Part shown: in pieces, positions 18,189 to 26,355 of the stretch | How positions within the stretch are numbered: the first letter of the stretch is position 1 | How the letters are laid out: each line of letters opens with the position of its first letter | From: Spongiivirga sp046524175 | Lineage (GTDB): Bacteria > Bacteroidota > Bacteroidia > Flavobacteriales > Flavobacteriaceae | Length of the DNA: 64,000 nt | Assembly: GCF_046524175.1 (NCBI RefSeq) | Contig: NZ_JBEFZF010000008.1 | Coordinates: 1-64,000 of the forward strand | Direction of reading: 5' to 3' | The notes under the pieces: generated by a model | The model's input: the letters and a program-made list of their open reading frames with translations, nothing else | Database searches by the model: none | Told to the model about the DNA's origin: nothing | Program-made: the position numbers and the translations under genes

Positions 18189-19903
18189 TGCATATTATTG
18201 ATTGGACTGTGCTCATTGCCATTCTATTAGCCATCGTAATTTATGGTGTATGGAAAAGCCGAAATGCGAAAACAACTGAAAGTTATTTAAAAGGGGATCA
18301 TAACCTAAAATGGTGGACAATAGGTCTCTCCGTAATGGCTACCCAGGCTAGTGCTATTACATTTTTATCGACACCTGGTCAAGCATATGATGATGGCATG
18401 CGCTTTGCGCAATTCTATTTTGGTTTACCATTGGCAATGATCATTTTATGTATCTTTTTTCTGCCCTTGTATTATAAATTGAATGTCTACACGGCTTACG
18501 AATTCCTTGAAAACAGATTCAATCTTAAAACCCGTTCGCTTACAGCAATTTTATTCCTGATTCAACGTGGTTTGGCAGCCGGTATTACTATTTACGCTCC
18601 GGCAATAATTTTATCTACCATTTTACAATGGAACTTAAGTGTTACCATTTTAATCATTGGTGTTGTTGTTATTTTTTATACCGTATCCGGCGGAACCAAT
18701 GCAGTAAGCCAAACACAAAAACAACAGATGATCGTAATTCTATCTGGAATGGTTGTCGCATTTTTTGTATTGTTAAATAAACTTCCTGAAAATATAGGTT
18801 TTGGAGAAGCCATTGATGTAGCTGGCAGCCTAGGTAAATTAAATATTGTAAGTTTTAACTTCGATCTTTCTGACCGTTATAACATTTGGACCGCCATGCT
18901 TGGTGGTACTTTTTTATTTTTGAGCTATTTCGGGACTGATCAAAGCCAAGTACAACGCTATCTTTCGGGAAAATCACTTACCGAGAGTAGATTAGGACTA
19001 CTATTTAATGGTGTTTTTAAAGTACCTATGCAGTTTCTAATTCTGTTTGTAGGGGTTATGGTCTTCATGTTTTATCAGTTTAATGATGCTCCGCTTCATT
19101 TTAATGCCGCTAATGTAGCCGAGGTAAAACAAAGTGAAATGGCTGCTGATTATACTGTTCTAGAACAGCGTTTAGTTGATAATAATAAAGTAAAAAGACA
19201 GGCTATTGATCGGTTTTTGGAAGAAAACAAATCGGGAGAAGTTTCTGCAACCACAATTGAAAAAATGAATGCAACGGTCGATGCGGAAGTTGCATTACGA
19301 AATGAAGCAAAAACCATTATCGCTAAAGCTTCTACTCAAAATGATTTGGATATGGATGCCGAAGACACCGACTATGTTTTTATCACTTTTATTACGGAGC
19401 ACTTACCTGTAGGATTGATTGGTTTGCTATTGGCTGTTATTTTTTCAGCAGCGATGTCGTCTACAGCCTCAGAATTGAGTGCACTTGCTACCACATCGGT
19501 TATAGACATTTATAAGCGAAATTTTGTAAAAGATAAAGGTGATCGTTTTTATTTGAATGCTTCTAAAGTATTCACTCTTATTTGGGGGCTTATTGCATTG
19601 GCTTTTGCCATGTTTGCTTCATTGTTCGACAACTTGATTGAAGCTGTGAATATTATTGGGTCTATTTTTTACGGTTCCATACTGGGAATTTTTGCCGTAG
19701 CGTTCTTTTTAAAATGGATTAAAGGAAATAGCGTGTTTTTTGCCGCCCTATTAGCCGAAACCATTGTAATTGCACTATTTGCCCTGGACAAATATGGTTA
19801 TATTGAACTCGCCTATTTATGGTTAAACCTTATCGGATGTGTTTTGGTGATGCTGTTTGCTACAATATTTGACAGTATGGAAACAAAAAAAGCCCCACTA
19901 TAA
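18188..19903 (+). CDS. Sodium:solute symporter (SSS family)
   Basis: A 571-residue polytopic membrane protein of the solute:sodium symporter family. Recognisable parts are the N-terminal span followed by KSRNAKTTESYLKGDHNLKW, the TM2 region TQASAITFLSTPGQAYDDG, and FSAAMSSTASELSALATTS, which includes the sodium-site serines and threonines. A hydrophilic insertion of about 90 residues (about 305-395, rich in Glu, Lys and Ala) interrupts the core before the span FITEHLPVGLIGLLLAV. Bacteroidetes members often have this insert. The substrate is not deducible; coupling to a secreted PIG-L deacetylase suggests a product of that enzyme, such as a sugar. Confidence 0.88.
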   Translation: MHIIDWTVLIAILLAIVIYGVWKSRNAKTTESYLKGDHNLKWWTIGLSVMATQASAITFLSTPGQAYDDGMRFAQFYFGLPLAMIILCIFFLPLYYKLNVYTAYEFLENRFNLKTRSLTAILFLIQRGLAAGITIYAPAIILSTILQWNLSVTILIIGVVVIFYTVSGGTNAVSQTQKQQMIVILSGMVVAFFVLLNKLPENIGFGEAIDVAGSLGKLNIVSFNFDLSDRYNIWTAMLGGTFLFLSYFGTDQSQVQRYLSGKSLTESRLGLLFNGVFKVPMQFLILFVGVMVFMFYQFNDAPLHFNAANVAEVKQSEMAADYTVLEQRLVDNNKVKRQAIDRFLEENKSGEVSATTIEKMNATVDAEVALRNEAKTIIAKASTQNDLDMDAEDTDYVFITFITEHLPVGLIGLLLAVIFSAAMSSTASELSALATTSVIDIYKRNFVKDKGDRFYLNASKVFTLIWGLIALAFAMFASLFDNLIEAVNIIGSIFYGSILGIFAVAFFLKWIKGNSVFFAALLAETIVIALFALDKYGYIELAYLWLNLIGCVLVMLFATIFDSMETKKAPL

Positions 19904-19915
19904 AGTGAGGCTTTT
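19888..19915 (+). terminator. Terminator at the end of the symporter gene, probably bidirectional
   Basis: The stem AAAAGCCcCACT (19888-19899) pairs with AGTGaGGCTTTT (19904-19915 region) around the symporter stop codon, with one mismatch. T-rich sequence follows, and an A-run precedes it, so it can also act for the convergent DUF2911 gene on the minus strand. Confidence 0.75.
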
Positions 19916-19941
19916 GTATTGTATTGTCAAAAGTGTTTAAC

Positions 19942-20793
19942 TTAGATAGCCCCCCATTCCTTTAACGAATCTGTATTTAACTTAACGTAATCTGCGTTTT
20001 TAGCTTTTTCCGCTAATTCTAAGGATTTTTTAGCAGCAGCAATAGCAGTTTTCTTCTTACCTGCTTTTGCATGAATTAACGACTGCTGGCGTAAGTACCA
20101 AAAGCGTGGCTTTTCTTCAGTCATTGCAACCGCCTTGTCAATCCATTTCATAGCCTTATTGATGTCCTTACCCGACTCTAAATAATATACAGCTGACGAA
20201 TAGAAATCATTAGGCCCTGGTCCTGACATTACTCTGTCAATAGAAGCCGTCACTGCTTTATCGGTAGGAACTTCTAGTTTTACGCCAACATATGTTTTTT
20301 CCCACATAATGCCCAGCTCGGCACTGTCATTCTTCAAGTTATCAAACATAATTGTGAAGTTCTCAATCATTGCAGGAATTTCCTGAACTTGAGCAGTCAC
20401 AGTGGCAGCAACTTTGCTTTCGTCCCACTCTCTAGGAGTACCCCAATTATTAGCATCAGCGTAAAATATTACTTCCCAAGAAGTTTTGTTAGGTTTTGAA
20501 TAGAGTGCATAAGTACCTTTTTTTAGGTCCTTCCCTCCTACTTTTACATCATTACTAAAGGTGATCTTTGTGTTGGCATTTGCTCCAGTTCTCCAAAGTT
20601 TTCCCATGGGCACCAAATTTCCAAAAATGGTTCTTCCTTTTGCTCCAGGTCGTGAATACTCTACATGTACATCAGTTAATCCCACTTTTTGTTCCATTTT
20701 AGCAAATGGACTTGGTTGTGGTGTTTCGATTTGTGCATTCATTGTCATTCCTGCTAACAGGACACAACAAAACGCGAAAATTAGCTTTTTCAT
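19942..20793 (-). CDS. DUF2911 domain secreted protein
   Basis: A 283-residue protein with a signal peptide (about 1-20, ending TMNAQ). Residues about 30-170 match DUF2911 (VEYSRPGAKGRTIFG, LVPMGKLWRTGANANT, KKGTYALYSKP). The C-terminal part (about 195-280) is helical and TPR-like (AMKWIDKAVAMTEEKPRFWY, KKTAIAAAKKSLELAEKA). The family is common in Bacteroidetes and its role is unknown. It is a single gene, convergent with the symporter. Extracytoplasmic location is inferred. Confidence 0.85.
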   Translation of the reverse strand: MKKLIFAFCCVLLAGMTMNAQIETPQPSPFAKMEQKVGLTDVHVEYSRPGAKGRTIFGNLVPMGKLWRTGANANTKITFSNDVKVGGKDLKKGTYALYSKPNKTSWEVIFYADANNWGTPREWDESKVAATVTAQVQEIPAMIENFTIMFDNLKNDSAELGIMWEKTYVGVKLEVPTDKAVTASIDRVMSGPGPNDFYSSAVYYLESGKDINKAMKWIDKAVAMTEEKPRFWYLRQQSLIHAKAGKKKTAIAAAKKSLELAEKAKNADYVKLNTDSLKEWGAI

Positions 20794-20935
20794 GGTTGAA
20801 AGTTTAAATAAAAATTAAGTTTTAATATTACGTGGTATATCATCCTGTCTAACCCATCGGATGATTTGTTTAACATAACGAAAGTAGTCATTAGGTAATA
20901 CGAAAAATGTTAACAAAACCTTAAATGAATTGAGA

Positions 20936-21835
20936 TCAATCAACGTCATCCACCCGGTACAACTTTCCGGGTACAACGATATTAAATCCTTTTATTGTTT
21001 TGTAAATACGTTCGCTGATCAAATACAACTTTGAATCATGGTAGGTAACCCCTTCTATTTGACTTGTAAAGCCAGTGCCCTTTAAATCATGTTTAGTGAT
21101 TCGGCCATTGAAAAGACCAGTCGAGCTAACGTCATTAATTTCATATAAAAATGGTTGCAGGGTTCGGGTATATCCGGTTAAGAAAAGATTATTATTCTCC
21201 GCATCATACGCCCCACCACTTATTAGTCCATCAACTTCAAATGATTCACCTTTCGTCAAAAGATGAACACTGTCGGATGGAATTTTCGGTAACTTATAGG
21301 CAGTAGTTTGTCCAGACTTCCACTCTTTTGTAAATAAAAACAACGTATCATCAATCATGCACAACGCCTCTGCATCGTAATTAATCCCTCCCTCGATATA
21401 TACTTTTTCTTGAAAGTCTTTGTATTTGAACTTAATTGTCTCCGGAACAACTTCATCTTTTGAATCAAAATCTGACTTCTTGATGCGATAGATATTCATA
21501 TTATCTCGATATCCATAGATATTACCAATATCGCCTAGATAAATATAATTTTCATCTTGTGTAATATCTTCCCAGTCACTCCATTTGATTTTTTTTGCAC
21601 CAAATAGCGACACAGTTCTCTTAATTTCTCCAGTCTCTATATCCAATACATAGAGTACACTACTGTTACCAGAATCATTAAAAGTTATTAAGTCGCCTTT
21701 ATAGTATAGTAAACCAGATGCTTCCGCCAGCGTCTTATCCATTTCATGAAGCGTGGTCACCCTGTAGTTTATAAAACTTAGGCTAATAAATGCAATAATA
21801 CCCACTGCTAAGGCAATGTAAATAAACCGTTTCAT
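20936..21835 (-). CDS. Beta-propeller-like protein with N-terminal membrane anchor
   Basis: A 299-residue protein with an N-terminal hydrophobic segment (about 5-24), a signal anchor or uncleaved signal. The rest is beta-rich with repeating patterns such as LYVLDIETGEIKRTV, WEDITQDENYIYLGDIGN, EALCMIDDTLFLFTKEW and GGAYDAENNNLFLTGYT. This suggests a six- or seven-bladed propeller like the SdiA-regulated or esterase-like phytase groups. I do not recognise a named family with confidence and no catalytic motif is visible. It is divergent from the aquaporin gene. Confidence 0.65.
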   Translation of the reverse strand: MKRFIYIALAVGIIAFISLSFINYRVTTLHEMDKTLAEASGLLYYKGDLITFNDSGNSSVLYVLDIETGEIKRTVSLFGAKKIKWSDWEDITQDENYIYLGDIGNIYGYRDNMNIYRIKKSDFDSKDEVVPETIKFKYKDFQEKVYIEGGINYDAEALCMIDDTLFLFTKEWKSGQTTAYKLPKIPSDSVHLLTKGESFEVDGLISGGAYDAENNNLFLTGYTRTLQPFLYEINDVSSTGLFNGRITKHDLKGTGFTSQIEGVTYHDSKLYLISERIYKTIKGFNIVVPGKLYRVDDVD

Positions 21836-21931
21836 GCTGTTTTAAGTTGAGGCAAAGATATTTAAACCCGAATTATCAGATGATAATAAAAACATAAAAA
21901 GCGTTTATCTTAGCGCAAAAATTGAAAATAA

Positions 21932-22597
21932 TTGAAACGTTATATAGCGGAGACAATCGGCACTTTTTCCATGGTATTTTGCGGTACCGGAGCAATGACC
22001 ATAAATGAGGTAACGGGTGGTGATGTTAGCCATGTGGGAGTTGCAATTACTTGGGGGCTTATTGTAATGGCTATGATATATGCCTTTGGTGATATCTCCG
22101 GTGCTCATTTTAATCCGGCAGTTACGATTGCTTTTGCTTATGCAAAAAAGTTTGGTTGGAAAGAGACACCAAAATACTTAATAGCGCAGTGCTTGGGGGC
22201 TGTTATGGCAAGTGGAGTTTTATATCTTTTATTTCCTGACAGTCAAGAATTGGGTGCCACATTTCCTGCTGAAGGCTTCGAAGCCTGGCGTGCTTTTGTA
22301 TTAGAGCTATTCCTCACTTTTTTCCTAATGTTAGTGATTATAAATGTGTCTACAGGCTCTAAAGAAGTGGGCACTATGGCGGGTATTGCCATTGGAGGTG
22401 TCGTTTTATTGGAGGCAATGTTTGCAGGCCCCATGACTAAAGCATCAATGAATCCCGCAAGGACATTAGGGCCGGCTATCTTGTCAGGAAAATGGACAGA
22501 CACATGGCTATATTTTACTGCTCCGTTTGTTGGGGCCATCCTAGCTGTAATGAGCTGTAAACTGGTAAAAGATGAGCAATGCTGCGATGATTGTTAA
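21932..22597 (+). CDS. MIP family aquaporin / glycerol facilitator
   Basis: A 221-residue channel of the major intrinsic protein family with six spans and both NPA boxes: GAHFNPAVT and SMNPARTLGPA. The first half also has the conserved ETIGTFSMVFCGTGA. The ar/R position after the second NPA is Arg, as expected. Length and residues fit a water-channel or NIP-like group better than GlpF, but the pore specificity is not settled. The start is TTG at 21932 (MKRYIAETIG); no ATG lies close by. The C-terminus ends in a Cys-rich DEQCCDDC. A TATCTTAG box at 21906 may be its -7 element. Confidence 0.9.
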   Translation: MKRYIAETIGTFSMVFCGTGAMTINEVTGGDVSHVGVAITWGLIVMAMIYAFGDISGAHFNPAVTIAFAYAKKFGWKETPKYLIAQCLGAVMASGVLYLLFPDSQELGATFPAEGFEAWRAFVLELFLTFFLMLVIINVSTGSKEVGTMAGIAIGGVVLLEAMFAGPMTKASMNPARTLGPAILSGKWTDTWLYFTAPFVGAILAVMSCKLVKDEQCCDDC

Positions 22598-22675
22598 CAC
22601 CTCAATCGATTTGTTTAACTTTTTTAATTTTTAATTAAACATTTTTAATCGTAATTTCGTCCAAAAGAAAAAGCG

Positions 22676-23173
22676 ATGAAAATATATAGGCTTCATACTA
22701 AGCAAAAACTACCCATTAGTTTAGATGCTGCTTGGGATTTTTTGTCTGACCCTGTCAATCTACGCACCATTACTCCACCACATATGGGATTTGAAATTCT
22801 CTCAGGAGCGGATAGAAAAATGTTTGCTGGACAAATTATTCAATATAACGTCACACCGATGTTCGGTATAAAATTGAAGTGGGTTACTGAAATAACCCAC
22901 GTTGACAACAAAAACTACTTTGTTGACGAACAACGATTTGGTCCTTATGCGTTATGGCATCATAAACATTTTCTAACCGAGATCGATGGCGGGGTAGAAA
23001 TGGAAGATATTGTTGATTATAAACTGCCCCTTGGCTTTTTGGGGCGCATAATGCATGGATTGGTTGTTGGAAAACAGCTTAAGAATATTTTTAAGTATAG
23101 GGAACAAAAACTAATCCAACTTTTTGGTAAACACAAAGGTGATCATGATAAGGTCATTAAAATGTACGGATAA
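22676..23173 (+). CDS. SRPBCC family (cyclase/dehydrase-like) protein
   Basis: A 165-residue START/Bet-v1-fold protein (KLPISLDAAWDFLSDPVNLR, TPPHMGFEIL, FVDEQRFGPYALWHHKHF). These proteins bind hydrophobic ligands; the family is named after polyketide cyclases. It opens a three-gene operon with an SDR protein (gap 5 bp) and a photolyase (one-base overlap). That set recurs in Bacteroidetes and Cyanobacteria and is thought to be linked to light response. A box TAATTTCG at 22652 is a possible -7 element with one mismatch. The ligand is unknown. Confidence 0.83.
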   Translation: MKIYRLHTKQKLPISLDAAWDFLSDPVNLRTITPPHMGFEILSGADRKMFAGQIIQYNVTPMFGIKLKWVTEITHVDNKNYFVDEQRFGPYALWHHKHFLTEIDGGVEMEDIVDYKLPLGFLGRIMHGLVVGKQLKNIFKYREQKLIQLFGKHKGDHDKVIKMYG

Positions 23174-23178
23174 ATTTT

Positions 23179-23874
23179 ATGGGAAATATATTGATAATCG
23201 GGGGTTCTTATGGAATTGGTAATGCACTTGCTAGGCAACTCTCGGAAAACAACACCTTATTCATTGCTTCAAGAACTAGTGAAGGTTTAGAAGATGTTAA
23301 CTGTAAATACATCCCTTTTGATGCAAGCGAAGATATTTTAGATATTAGTTTGCTTCCGACGCATTTAGATGGATTTGTGTATTGTCCTGGCAGTATCGAT
23401 TTAAAACCGTTTAAAATGCTTAAATACGAGTCGTTTGTTAATGATATCAATATCAACTACCTCTCGTTGGTTAAAGTAGTGCAGACCATCATACCTCTAA
23501 TTATGAAATCTAAACAAGCTAGTATGGTATTTTTTAGCACAGTTGCCGTGAAGGTTGGAATGCCGTTTCATACAAGCGTAGCTGGCGCCAAAGGTGCAGT
23601 TGAAGGTTTTGCCAAGGCCCTAGCAGCAGAATACGCTCCGAATATTAGAGTAAATGTGGTCGCACCGTCACTAACTGATACACCACTAGCGAAGCGCCTG
23701 TTAAATCACGAAAAGAAGGTGGATCGAATGAACAATCGCCACCCACTAAAAAGAGTTGGTAATGCTGAAGACATTGCCAATATTACCAGTTTCTTACTAC
23801 AAGAACAAAGTAGTTGGATAACCGGGCAAGTTTTGGGTGTTGATGGAGGTATGTCAACACTGAATGTGAGTTAA
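23179..23874 (+). CDS. Short-chain dehydrogenase/reductase-like protein lacking the catalytic Tyr
   Basis: A 231-residue SDR-fold protein with the cofactor motif GGSYGIG (8-14), the strand-4 region VYCPGS and a Ser in VFFSTVAV (Ser120). The usual Y-x3-K active site reads V-A-G-A-K, so the Tyr position is Val134 while Lys138 is kept. Without that Tyr, normal SDR reduction is unlikely, so it may be a binding or regulatory protein, or use other chemistry. It sits between SRPBCC and photolyase genes; the TAATG overlap with the photolyase predicts translational coupling. Confidence 0.85.
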   Translation: MGNILIIGGSYGIGNALARQLSENNTLFIASRTSEGLEDVNCKYIPFDASEDILDISLLPTHLDGFVYCPGSIDLKPFKMLKYESFVNDININYLSLVKVVQTIIPLIMKSKQASMVFFSTVAVKVGMPFHTSVAGAKGAVEGFAKALAAEYAPNIRVNVVAPSLTDTPLAKRLLNHEKKVDRMNNRHPLKRVGNAEDIANITSFLLQEQSSWITGQVLGVDGGMSTLNVS

Positions 23875-25178
23875 TGAACGACGAGATTACTATTTTTTGG
23901 TTTAGAAGAGACCTTCGTTTACATGATAATACCGCTTTTTATCATGCATTACAGTCGGGATTCAAAGTATTACCCATATTCATTTTTGACCAGCTAATTT
24001 TAGATGAGTTACCAAAAGAGGATAGCAGAGTAACCTTTATTCATGAAACATTACAGAAACTAAATCATCATTTAAACGAAAACTACCAAAGTGGAATCTC
24101 ATTTCATTATGGGATTCCGACCGATATCTTCCAACAGCTTGTAAAAGAATACAATATTAAAGCGGTCTACACCAATCACGACTACGAACCTTATGCCAGA
24201 AAGCGTGATCATGAAATGGGTGAATTCTTAGCGAAATCCAACATTGAATTCAACACGTTTAAGGATCAGGTGATTTTTGAGAAAAACGAGGTGGTAAAGG
24301 GAGACGGAAATCCTTATGCTGTATATACTCCATATATGAGGCAATGGAAAACAATATTCAGGTCTACCCGACTAGAGCATTACCCTTCCGACAAGCATTT
24401 GGATAAGCTTTTACCAAAAGATGACCTTCCTAATATTTCGCTATCTGAAATGGGGTTTGAGCGCGCAGCCATAAGAGTTGCGCCCTACAAATTAAGCCCT
24501 AATTTGATACAGACTTACGAGGAAACAAGAAACTACCCCGCTAAGGACACCACCTCAAAATTAGGGCCTCATTTACGTTTTGGTACCGTTAGTATACGAG
24601 AGATTGTGGCGCAGGCAATAGCAGAAAAGAATGAGATCTTCTGGAATGAACTGATCTGGAGAGAGTTCTTTATGCAAATACTTTGGCACCATCCACATAC
24701 CGTAAACAAAGCCTACAAGCCAAAATATGACCGAATTGCATGGCGTAATAATGAAGCGGAATTTGAGCGCTGGAAAAACGGGGAAACAGGCTATCCGCTG
24801 GTCGATGCTGCAATGCGCCAATTAAATGAAACCGGATTCATGCATAATCGGGTACGAATGCTCGTCGGTAGTTTTTTATGTAAACATTTACTGATAGATT
24901 GGCGCTGGGGAGAAGCATATTTTGCCCTTAAACTTCATGATTACGAACAAGCAAGTAACGTTGGTAACTGGCAATGGGTAGCTGGATGTGGTGTGGATGC
25001 AGCTCCGTACTTTCGTATATTTAACCCAAGTTCACAGATTGAGAAGTTCGATAAACAACACCAATACATTCGCACCTGGGTTAAAGATTTAGATGAACTC
25101 ACCTATCCAAATCCTATAGTAGATCATAAATTTGCTAGAGAACGTTGTTTAAAAATATACAAAGAAGCTGTTGCTTAA
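23874..25178 (+). CDS. phr: Deoxyribodipyrimidine photolyase / cryptochrome family
   Basis: A 434-residue photolyase-family flavoprotein. The N-terminal antenna-binding Rossmann domain starts IFWFRRDLRLHDNTAF. The C-terminal FAD domain has TSKLGPHLRFGTVS, WNELIWREFFMQIL and the signature NVGNWQWVAGCGVDAAPYFRIFNP. The Trp residues of the electron-transfer chain lie in that region. Length is normal for class I CPD photolyase. It repairs UV-induced pyrimidine dimers with blue light; a 6-4 or signalling role cannot be excluded. It is the last gene of the SRPBCC-SDR-photolyase operon. Confidence 0.92.
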   Translation: MNDEITIFWFRRDLRLHDNTAFYHALQSGFKVLPIFIFDQLILDELPKEDSRVTFIHETLQKLNHHLNENYQSGISFHYGIPTDIFQQLVKEYNIKAVYTNHDYEPYARKRDHEMGEFLAKSNIEFNTFKDQVIFEKNEVVKGDGNPYAVYTPYMRQWKTIFRSTRLEHYPSDKHLDKLLPKDDLPNISLSEMGFERAAIRVAPYKLSPNLIQTYEETRNYPAKDTTSKLGPHLRFGTVSIREIVAQAIAEKNEIFWNELIWREFFMQILWHHPHTVNKAYKPKYDRIAWRNNEAEFERWKNGETGYPLVDAAMRQLNETGFMHNRVRMLVGSFLCKHLLIDWRWGEAYFALKLHDYEQASNVGNWQWVAGCGVDAAPYFRIFNPSSQIEKFDKQHQYIRTWVKDLDELTYPNPIVDHKFARERCLKIYKEAVA

Positions 25179-25527
25179 TACATTAGCTTTCCGTTTTTAT
25201 ATATCAATCTAATTGACAAAGTTATTTAAAGTAGAACTTTAAATAGTTTGTTTTGTAAACATAAAGTGTTTGTCCAATGGTATTTGCTTAATTTATTGAT
25301 AATCATCATTTAACGTATTCTAAATTTTGATTTTTTTGATTTAATAAATGAAGTTATATTCAGATTATTTTTAAACTTATCAACAACACATCAGATAAAT
25401 TAACACTTAAAACGTTTTTTTAATTGTAACTCTACTGATTTTCCTATCATTGTTCGGCTACATTCGCTTACTGCTTTATGTGCCTCCCCTAATACCGATT
25501 ATAGAGATCGACTTTAATTAAAAATAC
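25179..25527. other. 349-bp AT-rich intergenic region
   Basis: This gap lies between the photolyase and the tail-anchored protein. It is strongly AT-rich with several near-matches to TAnnTTTG, such as TAAATTTTG near 25320, but no clean promoter pair. No terminator-like hairpin or RNA gene is evident. A short open hydrophobic frame just before 25520 has no convincing start codon. Confidence 0.5.
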
Positions 25528-26355
25528 GTGAAAAACGAACAGGTCGAACATACGATTACCCTAACACTTCCAGAAGACATTCAGTCTATTACGGAAGCTG
25601 CGCGTGAAAGTTATTATTACCTTAAAAATGTAGGTTCTTTCTATGATAATGAAGTTACGCTACCGGAAGGAGTAGATGCCTACATGTACCAAGAAGGTGG
25701 TAAAAAAATTAAAATGCTGCAAGAGCAATTCATTCTTCTTGAAAATAGATTGTACGAAAACTACAGTGCTGCCATTGGCACCAAATTAAAATACAACAAA
25801 GATCTAATCGCTACAGTTATTGATTATTTAATGCTTAAGGAGCGTATGGATAATCTACAATTAGCAACGTTACAATTTATCTATGCTAATAAAAACGAAT
25901 TAATCAATGAAATCGTTGACAAGAATTCAGATCTAGACGCGATAAACAAACTACATACCCATGCAATTCAGCTTAACGAGGCCTTTGATCATAGTATGGA
26001 TGCTGATAAATTTGTAGACTATAAAATTTCGTTTTCTAACGAAAAGTGGGAAAGAAAGTATTCCAAAAAGAATGTATATCCTATTATTATTAGAATAATA
26101 GAACATGATTATTTGTTAAAGCGTCAGCGATCGCAGATTGCTGAACAGCAGAAAATTCAAACCGCCCTAGTAAAGCACTTAGCAAACGAACGGAATCACG
26201 GTAAAATTAATGAAATAGCAAGCACCAACAACGCTATGAAAACGGTTATGGAAACCATCAACAAAAACATGCTGATCATTGGTATTATTGGAATCGTCCT
26301 AATAAGTATAGGAATTTTCCTTGCTGTTATGAATTTTGTAAACCGATCCCTTTAG
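25528..26355 (+). CDS. Hypothetical protein with C-terminal membrane anchor
   Basis: A 275-residue protein I do not recognise. Residues 1-245 are soluble, charged and mostly helical, with likely coiled coil near 195-245 (HDYLLKRQRSQIAEQQK). One hydrophobic segment at about 249-269 (MLIIGIIGIVLISIGIFLAV) lies six residues from the end, so it looks tail-anchored with the bulk in the cytoplasm. The start is GTG at 25528, the first start in frame. Its stop overlaps the convergent murA stop by four bases. No function is proposed. Confidence 0.7.
   Translation: MKNEQVEHTITLTLPEDIQSITEAARESYYYLKNVGSFYDNEVTLPEGVDAYMYQEGGKKIKMLQEQFILLENRLYENYSAAIGTKLKYNKDLIATVIDYLMLKERMDNLQLATLQFIYANKNELINEIVDKNSDLDAINKLHTHAIQLNEAFDHSMDADKFVDYKISFSNEKWERKYSKKNVYPIIIRIIEHDYLLKRQRSQIAEQQKIQTALVKHLANERNHGKINEIASTNNAMKTVMETINKNMLIIGIIGIVLISIGIFLAVMNFVNRSL

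Noticed and set aside
25420..25523. Hydrophobic open frame just before the tail-anchored protein
   Set aside because: It has no ATG or GTG; the only TTG leaves about 23 residues. I leave it as intergenic.
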